64,000 bases of DNA, taken from the NCBI RefSeq assembly GCF_027887165.1, contig NC_077232.1, forward strand, positions 8,415,001 to 8,479,000, read 5' to 3'. Positions 24,561-36,749 of the stretch are shown in pieces. The notes under the pieces were generated by a model, which was not told where the DNA came from, searched no databases, and saw only the letters and a list, made by a program, of their open reading frames with translations. The translations under genes and the position numbers were made by a program. Position 1 is the first letter of the stretch; every line of letters starts with the position of its first letter. This DNA comes from Monodelphis domestica (taxonomy: Eukaryota > Chordata > Mammalia > Didelphimorphia > Didelphidae).

Positions 24561-25099
24561 CCTAAAACTCTATTTATTTATTAAGCTGTTTTGACCAAAA
24601 TTTGAGGTTTCTGTTCACTGGAGAGAGCCATTGATTTATATGTCACTTCATCAATTATGATGTTGGCCTAACCCATAAATGGATGTAATGAATAAACTCA
24701 TAGTCTTACCCCAAAATTAGTCTCTCAGGATAATTTTGATCATAACCATTATGGCAACCACAGAAGGCATTACTGAATCCTTCTTTTGTCTACCAGAAAA
24801 TTTTCACTCAAAAAATTGGGCCTAAATGAAATTTTTTTCCCCAAAGTGATTTCTTTTCTGATAAAAGAAAGTAGTACTAAGTCCTTCCCTATTCTTAATG
24901 ATAAGATCTTCAATGGGTAAGAATTATATATCATTTTGTATGTGTGTCTGTCTTGTAGGGTAATATTGAAAACCTCAGGGTTGACAGAGAGAAAAAGAGA
25001 GAGGAGAGAGAGACAGAGATGTAAAAGTTTATTTGAGTTGTAAATAGTAAAGGCCATTATAATGGAATTTCATGTCATAGTCCCTGTGTAGGATTTAGT

Positions 25100-25350
25100 T
25101 TTTTAAGAAAGATATATTCTCGATTGCATGGGGATATGACTGGAGATATAGGCTCTAAATGATACCCTAATGCAAATATCAATAATATGGAAATAGGTCT
25201 TGACCAATGACACATATAAAACCCAATGGAATTGCTCATGCAGGAGGGGGGTGGGAGGAGGGGAGGGAAAGAACATGAATCATGGAACCATGGAAAAATA
25301 TTCTAAATTAATTAATTAAATAAAATTTTCAAATAAAAAAAGAAAAGAAA
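25100..25350 (+). mobile_element. L1 3' end inside the ERV
   Basis: Marsupial L1 3' signature: atggggatatgactggagat, ggaaataggtcttgaccaat, tail aattaattaaataaaattttc. Confidence 0.85.
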
Positions 25351-26190
25351 GAAAGATATGTTCTCGGGAAGCACAGGGGGTCATCCAGAAACTGGAAGAG
25401 ATCATTATGCCCTGAACCCAGTAGGTTTTTTTAATTAATTAAATTCATTCAAATTTAATTTAGTTAATAAAGTTTAGTCAAAATTTTGTCTACTAAAAAT
25501 ATTTGGTCCTTTATATGTATTGTCTTCTATGTATATATGTATTTCTCTGTGTGTTTATGAAATTTATACATTCAAAGAAGGGAAGAAAAAGTCAAGTTTC
25601 AAGCAGGAAGGGTAGTGAGGAGAGATGTTAGTTTGAGAAGCATCTGAGACAGGATGATTTTAACAGAGCAAAGTTTTTCTCCTCCCCACCTGCCAGAGTC
25701 AACCTCTGTAAATTACCTGGCTAGGAAAGGCTTGAACTGATATTTGAAAACTGAATTTATTGTCCTCCATCCAGGTGTGCCTAAATTTGAAAAGCCTCAA
25801 CTGTGGCCTGTGTAAAGGAAACAAAGGGCAAATTTCTTTAAGCTTATAAAACACTGCAGTTGGCCACAGTTCTGTCCACCTTTAATATAGAGAGATTAAG
25901 CTGTCTCTTTAAGAAATCTTTTTCTCATACAATAAGTTTGAACTCTATTTTATTTTTTACTAAGCCTTGGTGTTGTACTGTAATATCTGACATGAAATCT
26001 GTAATAACCAGCTGAGAGTTTGCTCCAACTTTGTTATTATTTTTGAAATAGATAAAAATTAAGTTAGTAAGTATATATTTTGTTAATTTGGCATTTACCA
26101 TCATTGCAAAAATTATAGAAAAGTGACTTATTTTATTGAGCTATCTAATTTTTAAAGATTTTTTTGTTCATTCTTTAGAAAAATGTAGGA
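25351..26190. other. ERV interior, unassigned
   Basis: AT-rich, no recognisable product or repeat. Confidence 0.35.
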
Positions 26191-26194
26191 AAAC

Positions 26195-26660
26195 TTTTGT
26201 TTTGTATTTTTGTTTAAAGTAATAGGCAAGGCATTCCCCAGTTGATAAATGGTCAAAGGATAAGAATAGACAGTTTTCAGATGAAGAAATCAAATCAATA
26301 ATCATCAATAATGACATGAAAAAGTGTTCTAAATCCCTCCTAATTAAAGAAATGCAAATCAAAATAACTCTGAGGCACCACCTCACACCTAGCATTTTGG
26401 CCAATATGAAAGTAAAGGGAAATAATAAATGTTGGAGGGGATGTGGCAGAACTAATAGACACTAACATACTGCTGGTGGAGTTGGAAATTGATCCAACCA
26501 TTCTGGAAGGCAATTTGGAATTATGCCAAAGGACTTTAAAAGAATGCCTGCCCTATGATCCAGCAATATCACTACTAGGTTTGTACCCTAGAGAGATAAT
26601 AATGAAAAATGTTTTTAAAAAAATATTCATGGCCATGCTCTTTATAGTGGCAATTACCCC
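26195..26660 (+). mobile_element. L1 ORF2 C-terminal fragment inside the ERV
   Basis: L1 ORF2 wording: ttgataaatggtcaaaggat, aaagaaatgcaaatcaaaat, ccattctggaaggcaatttg; encodes a partial LPYDPAISLLGLYP motif. Confidence 0.88.
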
Positions 26661-26803
26661 AGACAGGAAAAGGAGGAAGCACTCCCATTGGGCTGCTGGG
26701 CAGGGGGATGAGTGATGTGAGAAATGTCCTCAGGCACATCGGAAAGGGGGAGGAGAATAGACCCCTCTGGCATGTGTCCCATAGGTTTGCCAACACAGAC
26801 CTA
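26661..26803 (+). mobile_element. Truncated hAT MITE
   Basis: Ends tgtcccataggtttgcca, the inverted-repeat end of the MITE found whole at 37.9 kb, and shares the internal cactcccattgggctgctgg. Confidence 0.65.
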
Positions 26804-26876
26804 GACCTTCCCACTCTTCTGCCTTGGAACCAATACACAATACTGATTCTAAGAAGAAAGGTAAGGGTTTATTAAA
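26804..26876 (+). mobile_element. CORE-SINE 3' fragment
   Basis: Only the last 70 bp: cccactcttctgccttggaa to gaaaggtaagggttta. Confidence 0.85.
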
Positions 26877-29628
26877 TTAATTATTTAAAATAAAGTAAAA
26901 GGCAAAGTATTTTTCTCTTTCTCTTATTATTTCCAGATAGTGGCCAATGTTTCTCCAAATTACAGAAAATATAGAAAATTAATTACAGACTACAAAATTT
27001 TAGTATAAATTTTTTCTGTTGGAAAAAAAATTTCTAATTACTATGTGAGAATTTGGGACAAGTGATTCCAATGTAAATAGAGGTCAAAGGTGTGTTAACT
27101 GTTGTAAAACTTAGATTTCATTTGGCTAATAGCAATTTTAAATTCCTGTTCTTAGATTAGCTGAGTTTGGCTTTAAGGTAATTAGACACTGGGGAAAAAA
27201 AATAATGCTATAATTCTAGATATTTTCACTTGAGCATTCTGTGTGATATCATTTGATCCAGGTGGGATTGGGGTGGTTTCTTAAGGGAGACCACCCTGCC
27301 TAGAAATCTACAGTGAAAATTGCAGGTGAAATAGGATAAGACATCACTGTACTTAATAAAGTGGGTTTAATTGAATGTGATGCTCAAGGAATGTAACACT
27401 TCCTTGCTAACTTTAGAGTTTCTATTAAAGAGCCAGCTACCTATAGATGTTCTAATTAAGGAACTCTAGATCTTCTTTAGAACTGGGACTTGAAATCAGT
27501 CAGAATTCTAAAGCTCCTAGAACTCTTTTGAAAAAAATTCACCCAAGGTAACCAGCTTGGGGGGTGGGGCTGGGGAGGGGGGAAGAAAGTATACTAGAGT
27601 TTCCTTTTTTTTTAAGATCTCTGAGATAAGTTGGTCATTCTGGCATATCAGATAATTTTATACAGTGATAAAGCAATGGTTCCTAGTGTCAGCTGCCCTA
27701 CAGGGGTGATGTCTATGATCTGCAGGTAGAGTTTTGTGTCAAGGAAAAAGCTGGGAACGCAACTCTGCATGGGCAGAGAAGTAGGCCTTCCCTGCCTTAA
27801 TATCTCTGCTATGCCTTAATGGTAAACCTTCCCACCTAGTTGATTCTGAGATAGGCTGATGGAATCTGTCAGTGCAATTGGCTGTCTCTATGACTCTTGT
27901 CTGAAATTTACATCAGAACTGTGGACCATCTTCCATTTCCTATAACTATGTCCCTCTTTTTTTCCTTTTAAGCAGCAATTCTCTATAATCAAGGAGACCA
28001 ATCAATGAAATATGTCAACACTATATTAAACCTTTGTCCATTAGTTTAAAGCTGAACTATCTAAGCTATTAGTATTTAAGATCAAAGCTATTCAATCTGA
28101 AATTGTCATTCTTTTGATAGCCCTGGATGTAATAACATAGATAAGTATTTGACTTTGTTATCTGCTATTAATTATTTTAAATTCTTCAAATATCTCAGAG
28201 GGGGTATAGGTAGAGTTAGAAAGTTGGGCAATGATCTGGAAACATCTAAATTTAAATATGATTAGACTGTTTCATAAGGTTACAACAGAAACATTTTTCC
28301 ATTTTGAGTTAGAAGAATTGTGAATGACTTCTCTTTGTGTTATTTCTAAGTGATACCTTAATTTGTTGCAATAGTAACACATGTGTGGGGGATACTATGT
28401 TAAGTGTAACATCTAGTTTATTTGAGCATGGTTAGAAACTAGAGATTTGACTAGAGATAACTTGTTTGACAACAGTGTAGAACAATTTGCAGAGCCTTTT
28501 TATGAATCCCATCTCAAGTCTATTGTTAGTGAAGAGTGAAACATCTTTTGGGTGAATTCATACAATGTTACCATCTAGTTTGGGTACAGAAGCTACATGT
28601 CATCTATGACTTTTGTAGAGGATAAGATTCATAGCAGAATCTCATCCTTTTGAGGGGGGATTGACAGGGATTAAGAAAATTAAAATTTGAGATGAGTAAA
28701 TAACTAATAAATAGTAACAACAACAAATGATAAACAACAACACATACTAACAAATAATGGAAGTGAGATAATTGAAGAGAAAGTTTTCTGAAGTAAGAAG
28801 GATCAGATTTTATGCGTATATGTGCATATGTCTAATCTGTTGCTAATTATTTCTAAGACATTGAGTACTTCTAATACCATACAAAAACTGGACTTTATAG
28901 TAAATTTTACTAGAAAACCTAGTTCTGAAGGTTAAATCCTTATAGATTCTTTTAAATTTCCTTTCAGTCTGTCATTGGCAGCTTTCCAAAGCAGGTACCT
29001 ACTTCAGACAGAAGCAAAGATGAACAAAAAGTATAGGAAATATAAATTCTTTAGTAGAGAGGATTATAATTGGATGTCCTTTTATATTAATAAAATTAGA
29101 ATCCTAAGCTTTGAGTTAGCTCTTACCATCTGATCTAACTATTGGCAACACAAAAATGTAGTGACTGTGTTAAATTGTATTAAGATCTATTTTTCAAGCA
29201 ATTTTGGGAAAAGATGCTATCAGTGACCTGGACCAAAAGAAAGCAGATCTGCCAGAGAAACTGCTCTAAGGACAGCAGGACTCCAGATGGCCCAAGATGA
29301 CAATAGATGACCCCAGAAATCAGAAATCCACATCAAAGAAATCCACTTTGAGTCCTTAATGGACTCACATATGGACTGATCAGTGGGGGTTGGATCAACT
29401 ATCCCTTTCATGTCTCTCCCATGCACCATTTTTTTTTTATATTTGTTAGACTCTTGTGCCCAAAGTGCCCTTTTAATGCCTGTCAATACGTCTATCAGTC
29501 ATCTTTAACATCATGTTGAGAAATACCCAAATATCATAGGCCTTCATGTAATGTATAGTCATCATATTTGGGGTGCTTCATTGAGGAAACTGAAACCCAG
29601 TTTTCCCAAGAAACAAGAGATGGGATTG
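26877..29628. other. ERV interior, no gene recognised
   Basis: 2.7 kb of AT-rich sequence, densely stopped in all frames, without any retroviral motif I can name. Ends in a purine-rich stretch (aagaaacaagagatgggat) just before the 3' LTR, in the position of a polypurine tract. Confidence 0.4.
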
Positions 29629-29807
29629 TGAGAATTTATTTTTCATATACTGTATTAATTCTTATATCCTGGAGTAGAAAGGATCCGGGTCCTATACATT
29701 GTAGAGTATTATTGTATATTCCTGTGCCTGGGATCTGGGTCAGAGATTTTATCCAATCTACTACTTTTTGTATTTTTTTTATCTGTAAGGATCCCAAGGA
29801 ATGTCCT

Positions 29808-30108
29808 TTTTATTTATTTTTAATAGTTCATTTTCCCCAATTACATGTAATAACAATTTTCAGCATGTTTTCAAAATTGTAAGATCCAAATTATCTCCTT
29901 TTCCTCCATCCTCCCTGAGATGATAAACAATTTGTTCTGGGTTATACATGTACAATCAGGCAAAATATATTTCCATATTTTTTGTTGTTGTGAGATGATA
30001 ATCATATAAAACCACAACACAAATAAAGTGAAGAGTAGAATGCTTTGATCTGCATTCAGATTCCAACAGTTCTTCCTCTGGAGCCCAGTAGCATTCTTTG
30101 TGTAACAT
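29808..30108 (-). mobile_element. L1 3'UTR fragment inside the 3' LTR
   Basis: Antisense L1 end: ttttccccaattacatgtaa ... tgctttgatctgcattcaga, ttccaacagttcttcctctg. Similar copies at 42.3 and 55.2 kb. Confidence 0.8.
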
Positions 30109-30495
30109 ACCAGGCATAAAAGTATGGTTGATGTATTAAATACTTGATCAGATCAGTTAATGATCAGTGTATAGAAGGGCAGGAGAATTCCTGAGCCTGA
30201 GCCACAAAGGCTTAGCCCTCACCTTGTCAAACCTCGTTCCTCTGAAAAGCACATGTCAGGTGAATCCCCTCCTACTCTGATCATGTCATTGTCTATTCAA
30301 CCAATGTTAAGACCTCCATGCTATGTTACGTATTCATTGATCACCTCTCAATCCACAATAAATTCTGGGGTGAGAGGGCTATTGACCTTATCTCATTCAG
30401 TTATGATTTTGGTCTAACCATAAATGGATATAGTAAAAAAAAAAAATCCATAGTCTTACCCAAAAATCAATCTCAAGACAATTTTAATTTTAACA

Positions 30496-30643
30496 GGAGT
30501 AAAGTGCAAGAAGGCTGCACAGACCAATTGGAGCCAGGGTACAGAAGGCTATAAATGCCTAGGGAGTTTGTATCTGATCCTTAGGGCAATAGGGAGCCAA
30601 TGAAGTTTATTGATCAAGGCAGTGATATAGTCAAGACTCATGC
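30496..30643 (-). mobile_element. L2 LINE, antisense (between ERV and solo LTR)
   Basis: Continues the L2 copy left at 22045 (ggctataaatgcctagggag, ggcaatagggagccaatgaa). Broken again at 30643 by the solo LTR. Confidence 0.75.
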
Positions 30644-31241
30644 TGACATGGGCATTGTACCCCCCAGAAACTCAGGCAAACTATTATCAAGGAAATTCCT
30701 TTGCACCCTTACATCCTTGTGACTCCTAACCCAAAACATCTAATGACCCCTATAAAACTCTGAGAGGATTATCCTCCTTTAGATTTAAGATGGACAGAGA
30801 GATGCACCTCCAGGCTACACCTCAATACTATCAGAGCGTATCTCAGACATCTGTCTGTTCCCTAAAACTAAAGAATCTTTTATGAGGATCATTCCCTATG
30901 TCTCCAGGCAGACCCCAGTCAAATGACCAAACCCCTCACTGAATGCCTGAGAGTTTACCACTCTAGAGTCGTGTCCTCACCATGACACAGCATCTGTTGT
31001 AAAGAGTATAAAATCCCCAGAATTGATGTCATCTGGGAAACAGCTTTTCCATCCATGCTGTCCTCCTAAGGAACAGCCTTCCATCTTGCTGTTCCACCTG
31101 TACTACCCTCCTGGCCATTCTCAACATTACTTTCTAAATTAATAAATTTCTCTTTTTATTTTTAAGTTGTTTCGGAGTCTTGCATTCTCATAAAAGGTAT
31201 CCTTCCCGAACTCCAGGGGTTCACCTCTGCACCCCACGACA
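30644..31241 (+). mobile_element. Solo LTR of an ERV1-like retrovirus (fossil)
   Basis: 598 bp, TG...CA, with TATA (gagtataaaatcccc near 31007), AATAAA (about 31141) and a C-rich U5 ending CCCCACGACA. Flanked by ATGC on both sides (30640-30643 and 31242-31245), an exact 4-bp duplication typical of gammaretrovirus-like insertions. No interior remains, so it is a recombination product. Confidence 0.85.
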
Positions 31242-31245
31242 ATGC

Positions 31246-31925
31246 CTTAAAATTTTACTTTGCTGTCTAGGTGGAGAATGGATGGGAAAGGAGACACTTG
31301 AGACCCAGAGTCCGATTAAGAAGGTATAGCAGGTGAGAGGTGAAGAGGGCTTGAACACAGATGATGGATATAGTGGTAGAGCCAAGAGTTTGGACACAAG
31401 TTGTGTGGTGGATGACAAGCTTTGGCCACTAAGAGGTGGATCTGGATGGTGAGGGAGGAGTGGAGGATGATCCTGAAGTGGTCAGTCCATCAAGTGGGGG
31501 AATAGTGGTACCTTGGACAGCAATAGGGAAGTCTGGAAGAGGGGAAGCTTTGGGGAAGAGGAGAGGTAATGAGTTTTGTTTTGGACATCCTGAATGTAAG
31601 TTGCTTCTGGAACTCTAACTTGAAAAGTCCAAAATGCACTTAATGTTGCCAGACTGGCCTCAAGAGAGGGCAGGGCAGGATACACAGATCTGGTAGTCAA
31701 TGCCTAGAGATCATAATTGAGCCCAGGGAGCAGAAGTTCATCAAATGAGAGAAAGCCCAAGGCTTAGGACAGAGCGTTGGGGGTCAACCACAGTCAGGGG
31801 CAGAACATGGATGAGGAACCAGCACTAGATAATGAGAAGCCAGTCATTGATAAAAATGTCCAATAGCCAAACACAGATAGATCCCTGACCTTGGCATTAG
31901 ATACTTCCTTCCACGTAGACATGGA
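31246..31925 (-). mobile_element. L2 LINE, antisense (right of the solo LTR)
   Basis: Resumes with cttaaaattttactttgctg and goes into antisense L2 ORF2 (gagttttgttttggacatcc). Degenerate. Confidence 0.75.
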
Positions 31926-32427
31926 CCATTAATGAGTCTACAAATAACGATTAAGTATCTACTAAGTGCCAGGCCTGGGTGCCAAGCTGAGGGAAGTCAA
32001 AGAAAGGCAAAAACCCAGACCTGCCTTGGGGAGGTTGTATTCTAAAGTAAACAACATACAGAAGGGCAGAAAGGTATTCTAGGAGGTGGATCCCAGCAGC
32101 TGGGGAAACAGAGATTACTGTAGAAGGGGGATGAGCTGTCTAGAAGGAAACCAAGGAAGATAAGACAAAGAAATGTGGGGAGTAGAGCATTCCAGGTACC
32201 CGAGATGGCCACACAGTCAGGAGATGGAATATCATATTCAAAGAGTTTCCCAGAAGCCCATGTTGCTGAATCATAGAGGAAGGAGAAAAGAGTAAGGTGC
32301 AAGGAGCCTGGAAAGGTAGGAGACCAGGTTGGGGAAAGCTTTAAATCTCTGACAGGGGAGTTGATCCTCGATCCCAGACATCATAGGAAAGGACTGGAAC
32401 TCGCTGACCAGGAGGGATGTGCTTTAG
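31926..32427 (-). mobile_element. L2 LINE, antisense, second copy
   Basis: New L2 tail (gattaagtatctactaagtg, ccaggcctgggtgcc) then ORF2 C-terminal wording: minus-strand frame contains SGTWNALLP, the L2 'WNALP' motif. Confidence 0.75.
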
Positions 32428-34480
32428 GAAAGTCAATCAATAAACTTTTAGTAAACTTCTACTATGCCTGTTAGGCTCTAATCCAAAAAAAGTCCAAAGA
32501 CATCCCTACCCTCAAGGAGTTCACAATGTAATGGAAGGAGACAACATGCAAACAGATGTATGCAGAACAAGATCAATAATTAAGTAATAATGAAGGGAGG
32601 GAAGGCACCCGAATTAATTAAGAAGGGTTGGAAAAGGCTTCCTGTAGAAGGTGGGATTTCTGTTAGAACCTGAAACCAGGAGAAATCCTTCTGGTAGATG
32701 ACTAGAGCAGATACTGGAATGGGGAGGGACTTGGGACAGGGAAATCAGATGGAAGATACTGGTAAGAGCCCAAGGGTGAGACCCAGACCAATGTAGTGGC
32801 TGTATGAGTGATGAGAAGGGGAGGAAAAGAGATGTTGTAAGAATAAAAGTATCAGAAAGATTTGGCATCTCCTGGGATACGTGGGTGAAGGGGAGTCCGG
32901 ATAATGCCAAGCTTGGGCACCTTAGAGCCCTCAGTAGCACTAGGGAGGAGTGGAGTGTTTGGCGGAGAAGATGATCATGAGTTCCGTGTTTAAGATATCA
33001 AGAAGACATCCAGTTAGCGTTGTCTAAAAGGAGAGAGAATATGAGTGATCAGGAAAGTCAGAGGAGGCTTCAGGGCGGTCAAGAGTCAAGACTGAGAAAA
33101 GGGCATTGGATTTGGCAATTAGGAAATCTTTGGTAACTGTGGAGAAGGCAATTTCAGTTGAAAGAAGTCGGAAGCCAGATTGCAGAATTCAGAAAAGAAA
33201 GAGAAGAGAGGAAGTAAAGGCAGTAAGTGTAGACAGCTTTCTCAAGAAGTGCTCCAGTTGGTAGGCATCAAGTGAAGGGTGGTTTGTTTGTTTTTAGGGA
33301 TCGTGTTTGAAGACAGAAGCTAAGGAGCCAGTGGACAGAGACTGAAGATTAGTGGGAAACTGCGGATGACTTGGGGGTAGAGTGAGGAAAGGGGGCACAA
33401 TTCTGCCAGAGAGGTTTGGAGGACATAGTAGTAAGGATGCAAGGCCCTGGCAAGGAGGACCACCTCTTCACAGGCAACCTGAGGGAGAGAGATAGAAAGG
33501 GAAAATGTATGATATATGATAAAAAGGGAGAAAAGGAGAGCTTTCCTCAGATGACCTCAAGTTTATTGGTTGAGTAGAGGTAAGATTCTCAGCTGGAAGG
33601 GTGAAGGAAGGCTACCACAGAAGAGAGCTAGGATCCTTTGGGAGAGGAGGAGCAAATCCATTAGAAAAAAATTGGATGTTTGCCTTGTGGCAGTTGGAGC
33701 CACTTGAGATTAGATAAATTGTAGGAGACACACAGCACAGTTCAGTGACTTCCTCCAGTTCCATCCACCATCTTGAAAATAGAAGCAAAGGAGACAGATG
33801 GAGGAGTAATGAAGGGTTGGAGATTTGGCCAGCTGTGATCAGTCCTAGGACAAGAGGGCAATGGACTTGAGCCTAAAGTGGACTCTAGAGCTGAGTTAGT
33901 TCACCATACAATTGAGATAGGGAAGAGAAGAGAGTGTAGCCAGGGCAGGGAGGTCCCACAGAAGATGAAGAACAAGTTTAAAGAGAGGTCAGGCATAGGC
34001 AAAGATGGGAATGATCCCAGATTGTGGTCAAATAAAGGAATTGGGAAGTTCATGGGCAAGAAAGTGGAATATTTAGGAGTGATGGCAAGGTGACGGGCCA
34101 TGACCATTTCTAGGTATAGCTGAAGAGGGGAGAAGGTCTTAGAAACTGAGTAGATGGAGGAACTGAGAAGTCCAGGGCCTGGGTAACCATCCATATTCAT
34201 AATAAAAGCAGGAGATAGTCAAGAAAAACCAGCCCCAGAGCTAAGCCCTGAACTCACTAAGGAAACAGAATGCCCTGGGAGGGTTAGATAAGAGCTACAG
34301 GATCTGGATTGGGTGATAAATGTAGATAGCCTGAGCCTCCGGAGGGGGAAAGATTGGTTAGAGAAGGCCAGTGAGAGTCTGGAATTGGCAACGGAGAGCA
34401 AAGAATATTCAGACTTCTCCACCATGACCCGTAAATTGGGGCACAGGACGCTATAACCAGTCCTGGAAAGACCCTGAGAG
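32428..34480 (-). mobile_element. L2 LINE, antisense, third copy
   Basis: Tail at 32430-32560 (caatcaataaacttttagta ... ccctaccctcaaggagttca) and decayed reverse-transcriptase region up to about 33.5 kb. From 33.5 to 34.48 kb the match is weak. Copies two and three are head-to-tail. Confidence 0.65.
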
Positions 34481-34925
34481 AAGCAGCATGGGGGGCGCCA
34501 GGCCCCTGGGAGGCCCAGAAGGAATGCGAAAGGGAAATGTTTCCAATTTTAAAATATGTTAGTTATTATTCAGGTATTTCAGAAGGCACCAGAGAAGAAG
34601 AGGGGAACAGATCTGAAGTGGAAATGGGTAGAGCTGCTATGATGAGATGGATGAGAGGAAGCAGGGGGTGGGAAGGAGAAAGGAGGACCAGAACAAGAGG
34701 CTAAGAGTATCCTAACCATAGGAGGCTGACCTCCAGCAGGCAAGCAGGCAGGCAGAAAGAGGTGAAAGTTTTGTCTTGATGGTCCTGAAAGATAAGAAAT
34801 GAAAGAGGTTTTTGTCCCCAGAGGACATAGTCTGGTGCTGGAGATGGTCCTGGCAGAGGTAGTGGTTGGTCTATGGGGGTAGCTATTCAAAAAAGCAAGA
34901 ATCCACCAGCCCAGCCCACATAGGA
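34481..34925. other. Intergenic, unassigned
   Basis: No gene or clear repeat; a (caggcagg)n-like run lies near 34,737-34,755. Confidence 0.35.
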
Positions 34926-34927
34926 TC

Positions 34928-35095
34928 ATAACTTTAGAAGTAGAAGGGGACTTAGGGGCTGGGTCCAACCTCTTCAGTTACTGATGAGGAGGCTGAGAAG
35001 TTGCAACTTGGCCAAGGTCACACAGTTTACATATGTCTGAGGGACGATTTGAACTCAGGTCTGAGTTCAAGTCCAGTACTCTATTTTTTGGCCAC
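34928..35095 (-). mobile_element. MIR/MAR-like SINE relic
   Basis: Antisense core: gatgaggaggctgagaagtt, ggccaaggtcacacagttta. Confidence 0.7.
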
Positions 35096-35144
35096 CCCAA
35101 GGTCTCATCTCTTCAACTTGTCTACCAGTAAGCCAAGATATGTT

Positions 35145-35362
35145 TGGGTTTTTTTTTAAATAAACCCTCATCTTCTGTCTTAAAATCAATACTGTGTATT
35201 GGTTCTAAGGCGGAAGAGTGGTAAGGGCTAGACAATGAGGATTAAGTGACTTGTCCAAAATCACCAAATCACCTAGGAGATATCTGAGGCCAAATTTGAA
35301 CCCAGAACCTTCAGCGTCTGGTCCTGGCTTGCAATTCACTGAGCCACCCAGCTGCCCCTACC
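35145..35362 (-). mobile_element. Marsupial CORE-SINE
   Basis: Antisense unit with poly-T end to gagccacccagctgcccct. Confidence 0.92.
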
Positions 35363-35384
35363 AAGATACTTTCAAGAGATTTAC

Positions 35385-35545
35385 CAGACTGCCTTCCTCA
35401 AAACCTACTCTGTCCTCTACCAATCACTACTTACCTTGGCTCAGCCTCTTGCAGTCCCTCCCCAATCTGTATCCTGATAGGCTCCCCTCCAATTGCATCC
35501 CTCCCTCTTCCATTCCTTTCTTCTCAAATTCTATATACTTTGAAT
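35385..35545 (+). mobile_element. L2-like relic
   Basis: Weak L2 ORF2 C-terminal wording (accaatcactacttaccttg, ccccaatctgtatcctgata). Low conservation. Confidence 0.4.
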
Positions 35546-36464
35546 TCACAGATACTGGAAACATGTTTACTTGGGAGTCCAAGGATCTGAGTTTGAATCT
35601 AGCTCTGCCATCTGAATAACCTGTACTCTACCTTTCTGGGCCTGCCAAGTGAGTGGGTTGGACTGGAGTGGGCTGGCCACTGGAGGCCCTTATCTAGAAT
35701 CCTAAAGTCCAGCCTTCACAAATTGGAGACCTCAAGTGACTCCCCAAGATAGCCCATTGGACAGCATTCAGTTAACAAGGAGTCTGTAGCTTCCCCCATC
35801 CCAGTGGCAACTTTTCGGGCCTCTGAAGCCAAGCAGACAAAAGCTAGGCCCCCCTCCTCCCATCAGGCAGCCCCTCAACTACTATGCCGTCCCCACCCTC
35901 TTCAGAGTATTCTCTCCAGGCTACGGCCAGCACCTCACAGAGGAAGAACAAATAGGATGGAAAAACGAGATGAGGCCATAGTTTGGGGTGGGATGGGACT
36001 CATTTGAATTGGGCACACTAGCATCCCGATGACTCAGACAGGGAAAAATAATCATTTCCAGAGCAGGCTGGGGGGCCTTTGGGGAGAGATGGAGCCACGA
36101 GAGCAATGGAGAGGAAAGCACACCGCGTCGGAAATCGAAAGGCCTCACTCTGCCTCGTCTGTCTGACCAGGGACTCAGTTTCTTCAACTGTAAAAGGAGG
36201 GAAGGGGTTGAGACGGATGGCCTCCAAGGCTCACCTCTAAACTAGCCTAAGGCCTGGGGTAGGGAGGAGTGGAACTGTCAGTAGTTGGAGGCTAGCAGGC
36301 CATCTGGTAGTTTCCAATATTGAGTCATTTAGTCTCCCGCTAAAGCTTACTTGTCTCCCTTGCCTCCCTTTTGATGCCCTGAGGCTCAGGCCCAAGGGCC
36401 CTAGCCCCATCTCTAGGGGGTACCCCATCCTCCCCCTCCCCCCAAGAGTCAAATCAAGCCCTAA
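35546..36464. other. Intergenic 3' of SPDYC
   Basis: MIR-like tails (about 35,585 and 36,165) but no gene recognised. Confidence 0.4.
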
Positions 36465-36693
36465 ACACGATCTCTCTTCTCCAGTTTATTAAAGAAGGAA
36501 CCAAGACCACTGTGATGTCGAGAAGGATACAAGTTCTACAGCAAGGAAGGCTGAGGCTCAAAAACCAGGAAGTTGAAGAAGAGAAGGAAGGAAGGAAGAG
36601 GACGGCAGCAGGGATGCCAGCCTGAAGCCAGGCAGGCACCCTACAAAGGGACAACTTGCAGAGAGGGGCCGGCAGGCTGGTCCTGACTCTTCT
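36465..36693 (-). other. SPDYC: SPDYC 3'UTR with poly(A) signal
   Basis: AATAAA on the minus strand at 36490-36485, about 200 nt after the stop codon. The expected cleavage site is roughly 15-25 nt further on. No other AATAAA occurs between the stop and this one. Confidence 0.7.
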
Positions 36694-36749
36694 TTATCCT
36701 ACTGACTGCCAGGAACCAGGGGAAACCGCGGTGGCCAGCTCTGGCATGA
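36694..36749 (-). CDS. SPDYC: SPDYC last coding exon
   Basis: Acceptor ccctacag; the split Ile codon then [17 protein letters not shown] and stop TAA at 36696-36694. Joined to exon 5 it reads LQIMPEL, lining up with LRIFPKP in human. Short and divergent, so less certain than the core exons. Confidence 0.75.

Larger units (their letters stand above)
22046..30495 (+). mobile_element. Endogenous retrovirus with both LTRs, heavily invaded (fossil)
   Basis: Two related LTRs, TG...CA bounded: 5' LTR 22046-24748 (enlarged by later insertions) and 3' LTR 29629-30495 (with an L1 piece inside). After the 5' LTR comes TGGCAACCACAGAAGG at 24752, close to a tRNA-Arg primer-binding site. Flanks GGAGGA and GGAGTA are a near-perfect 6-bp duplication. 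The interior carries L1, MITE and SINE insertions; no gag, pol or env product can be recognised. Thoroughly broken with many breaks; the well-diverged LTRs suggest an old insertion. It sits inside an antisense L2. Confidence 0.75.
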
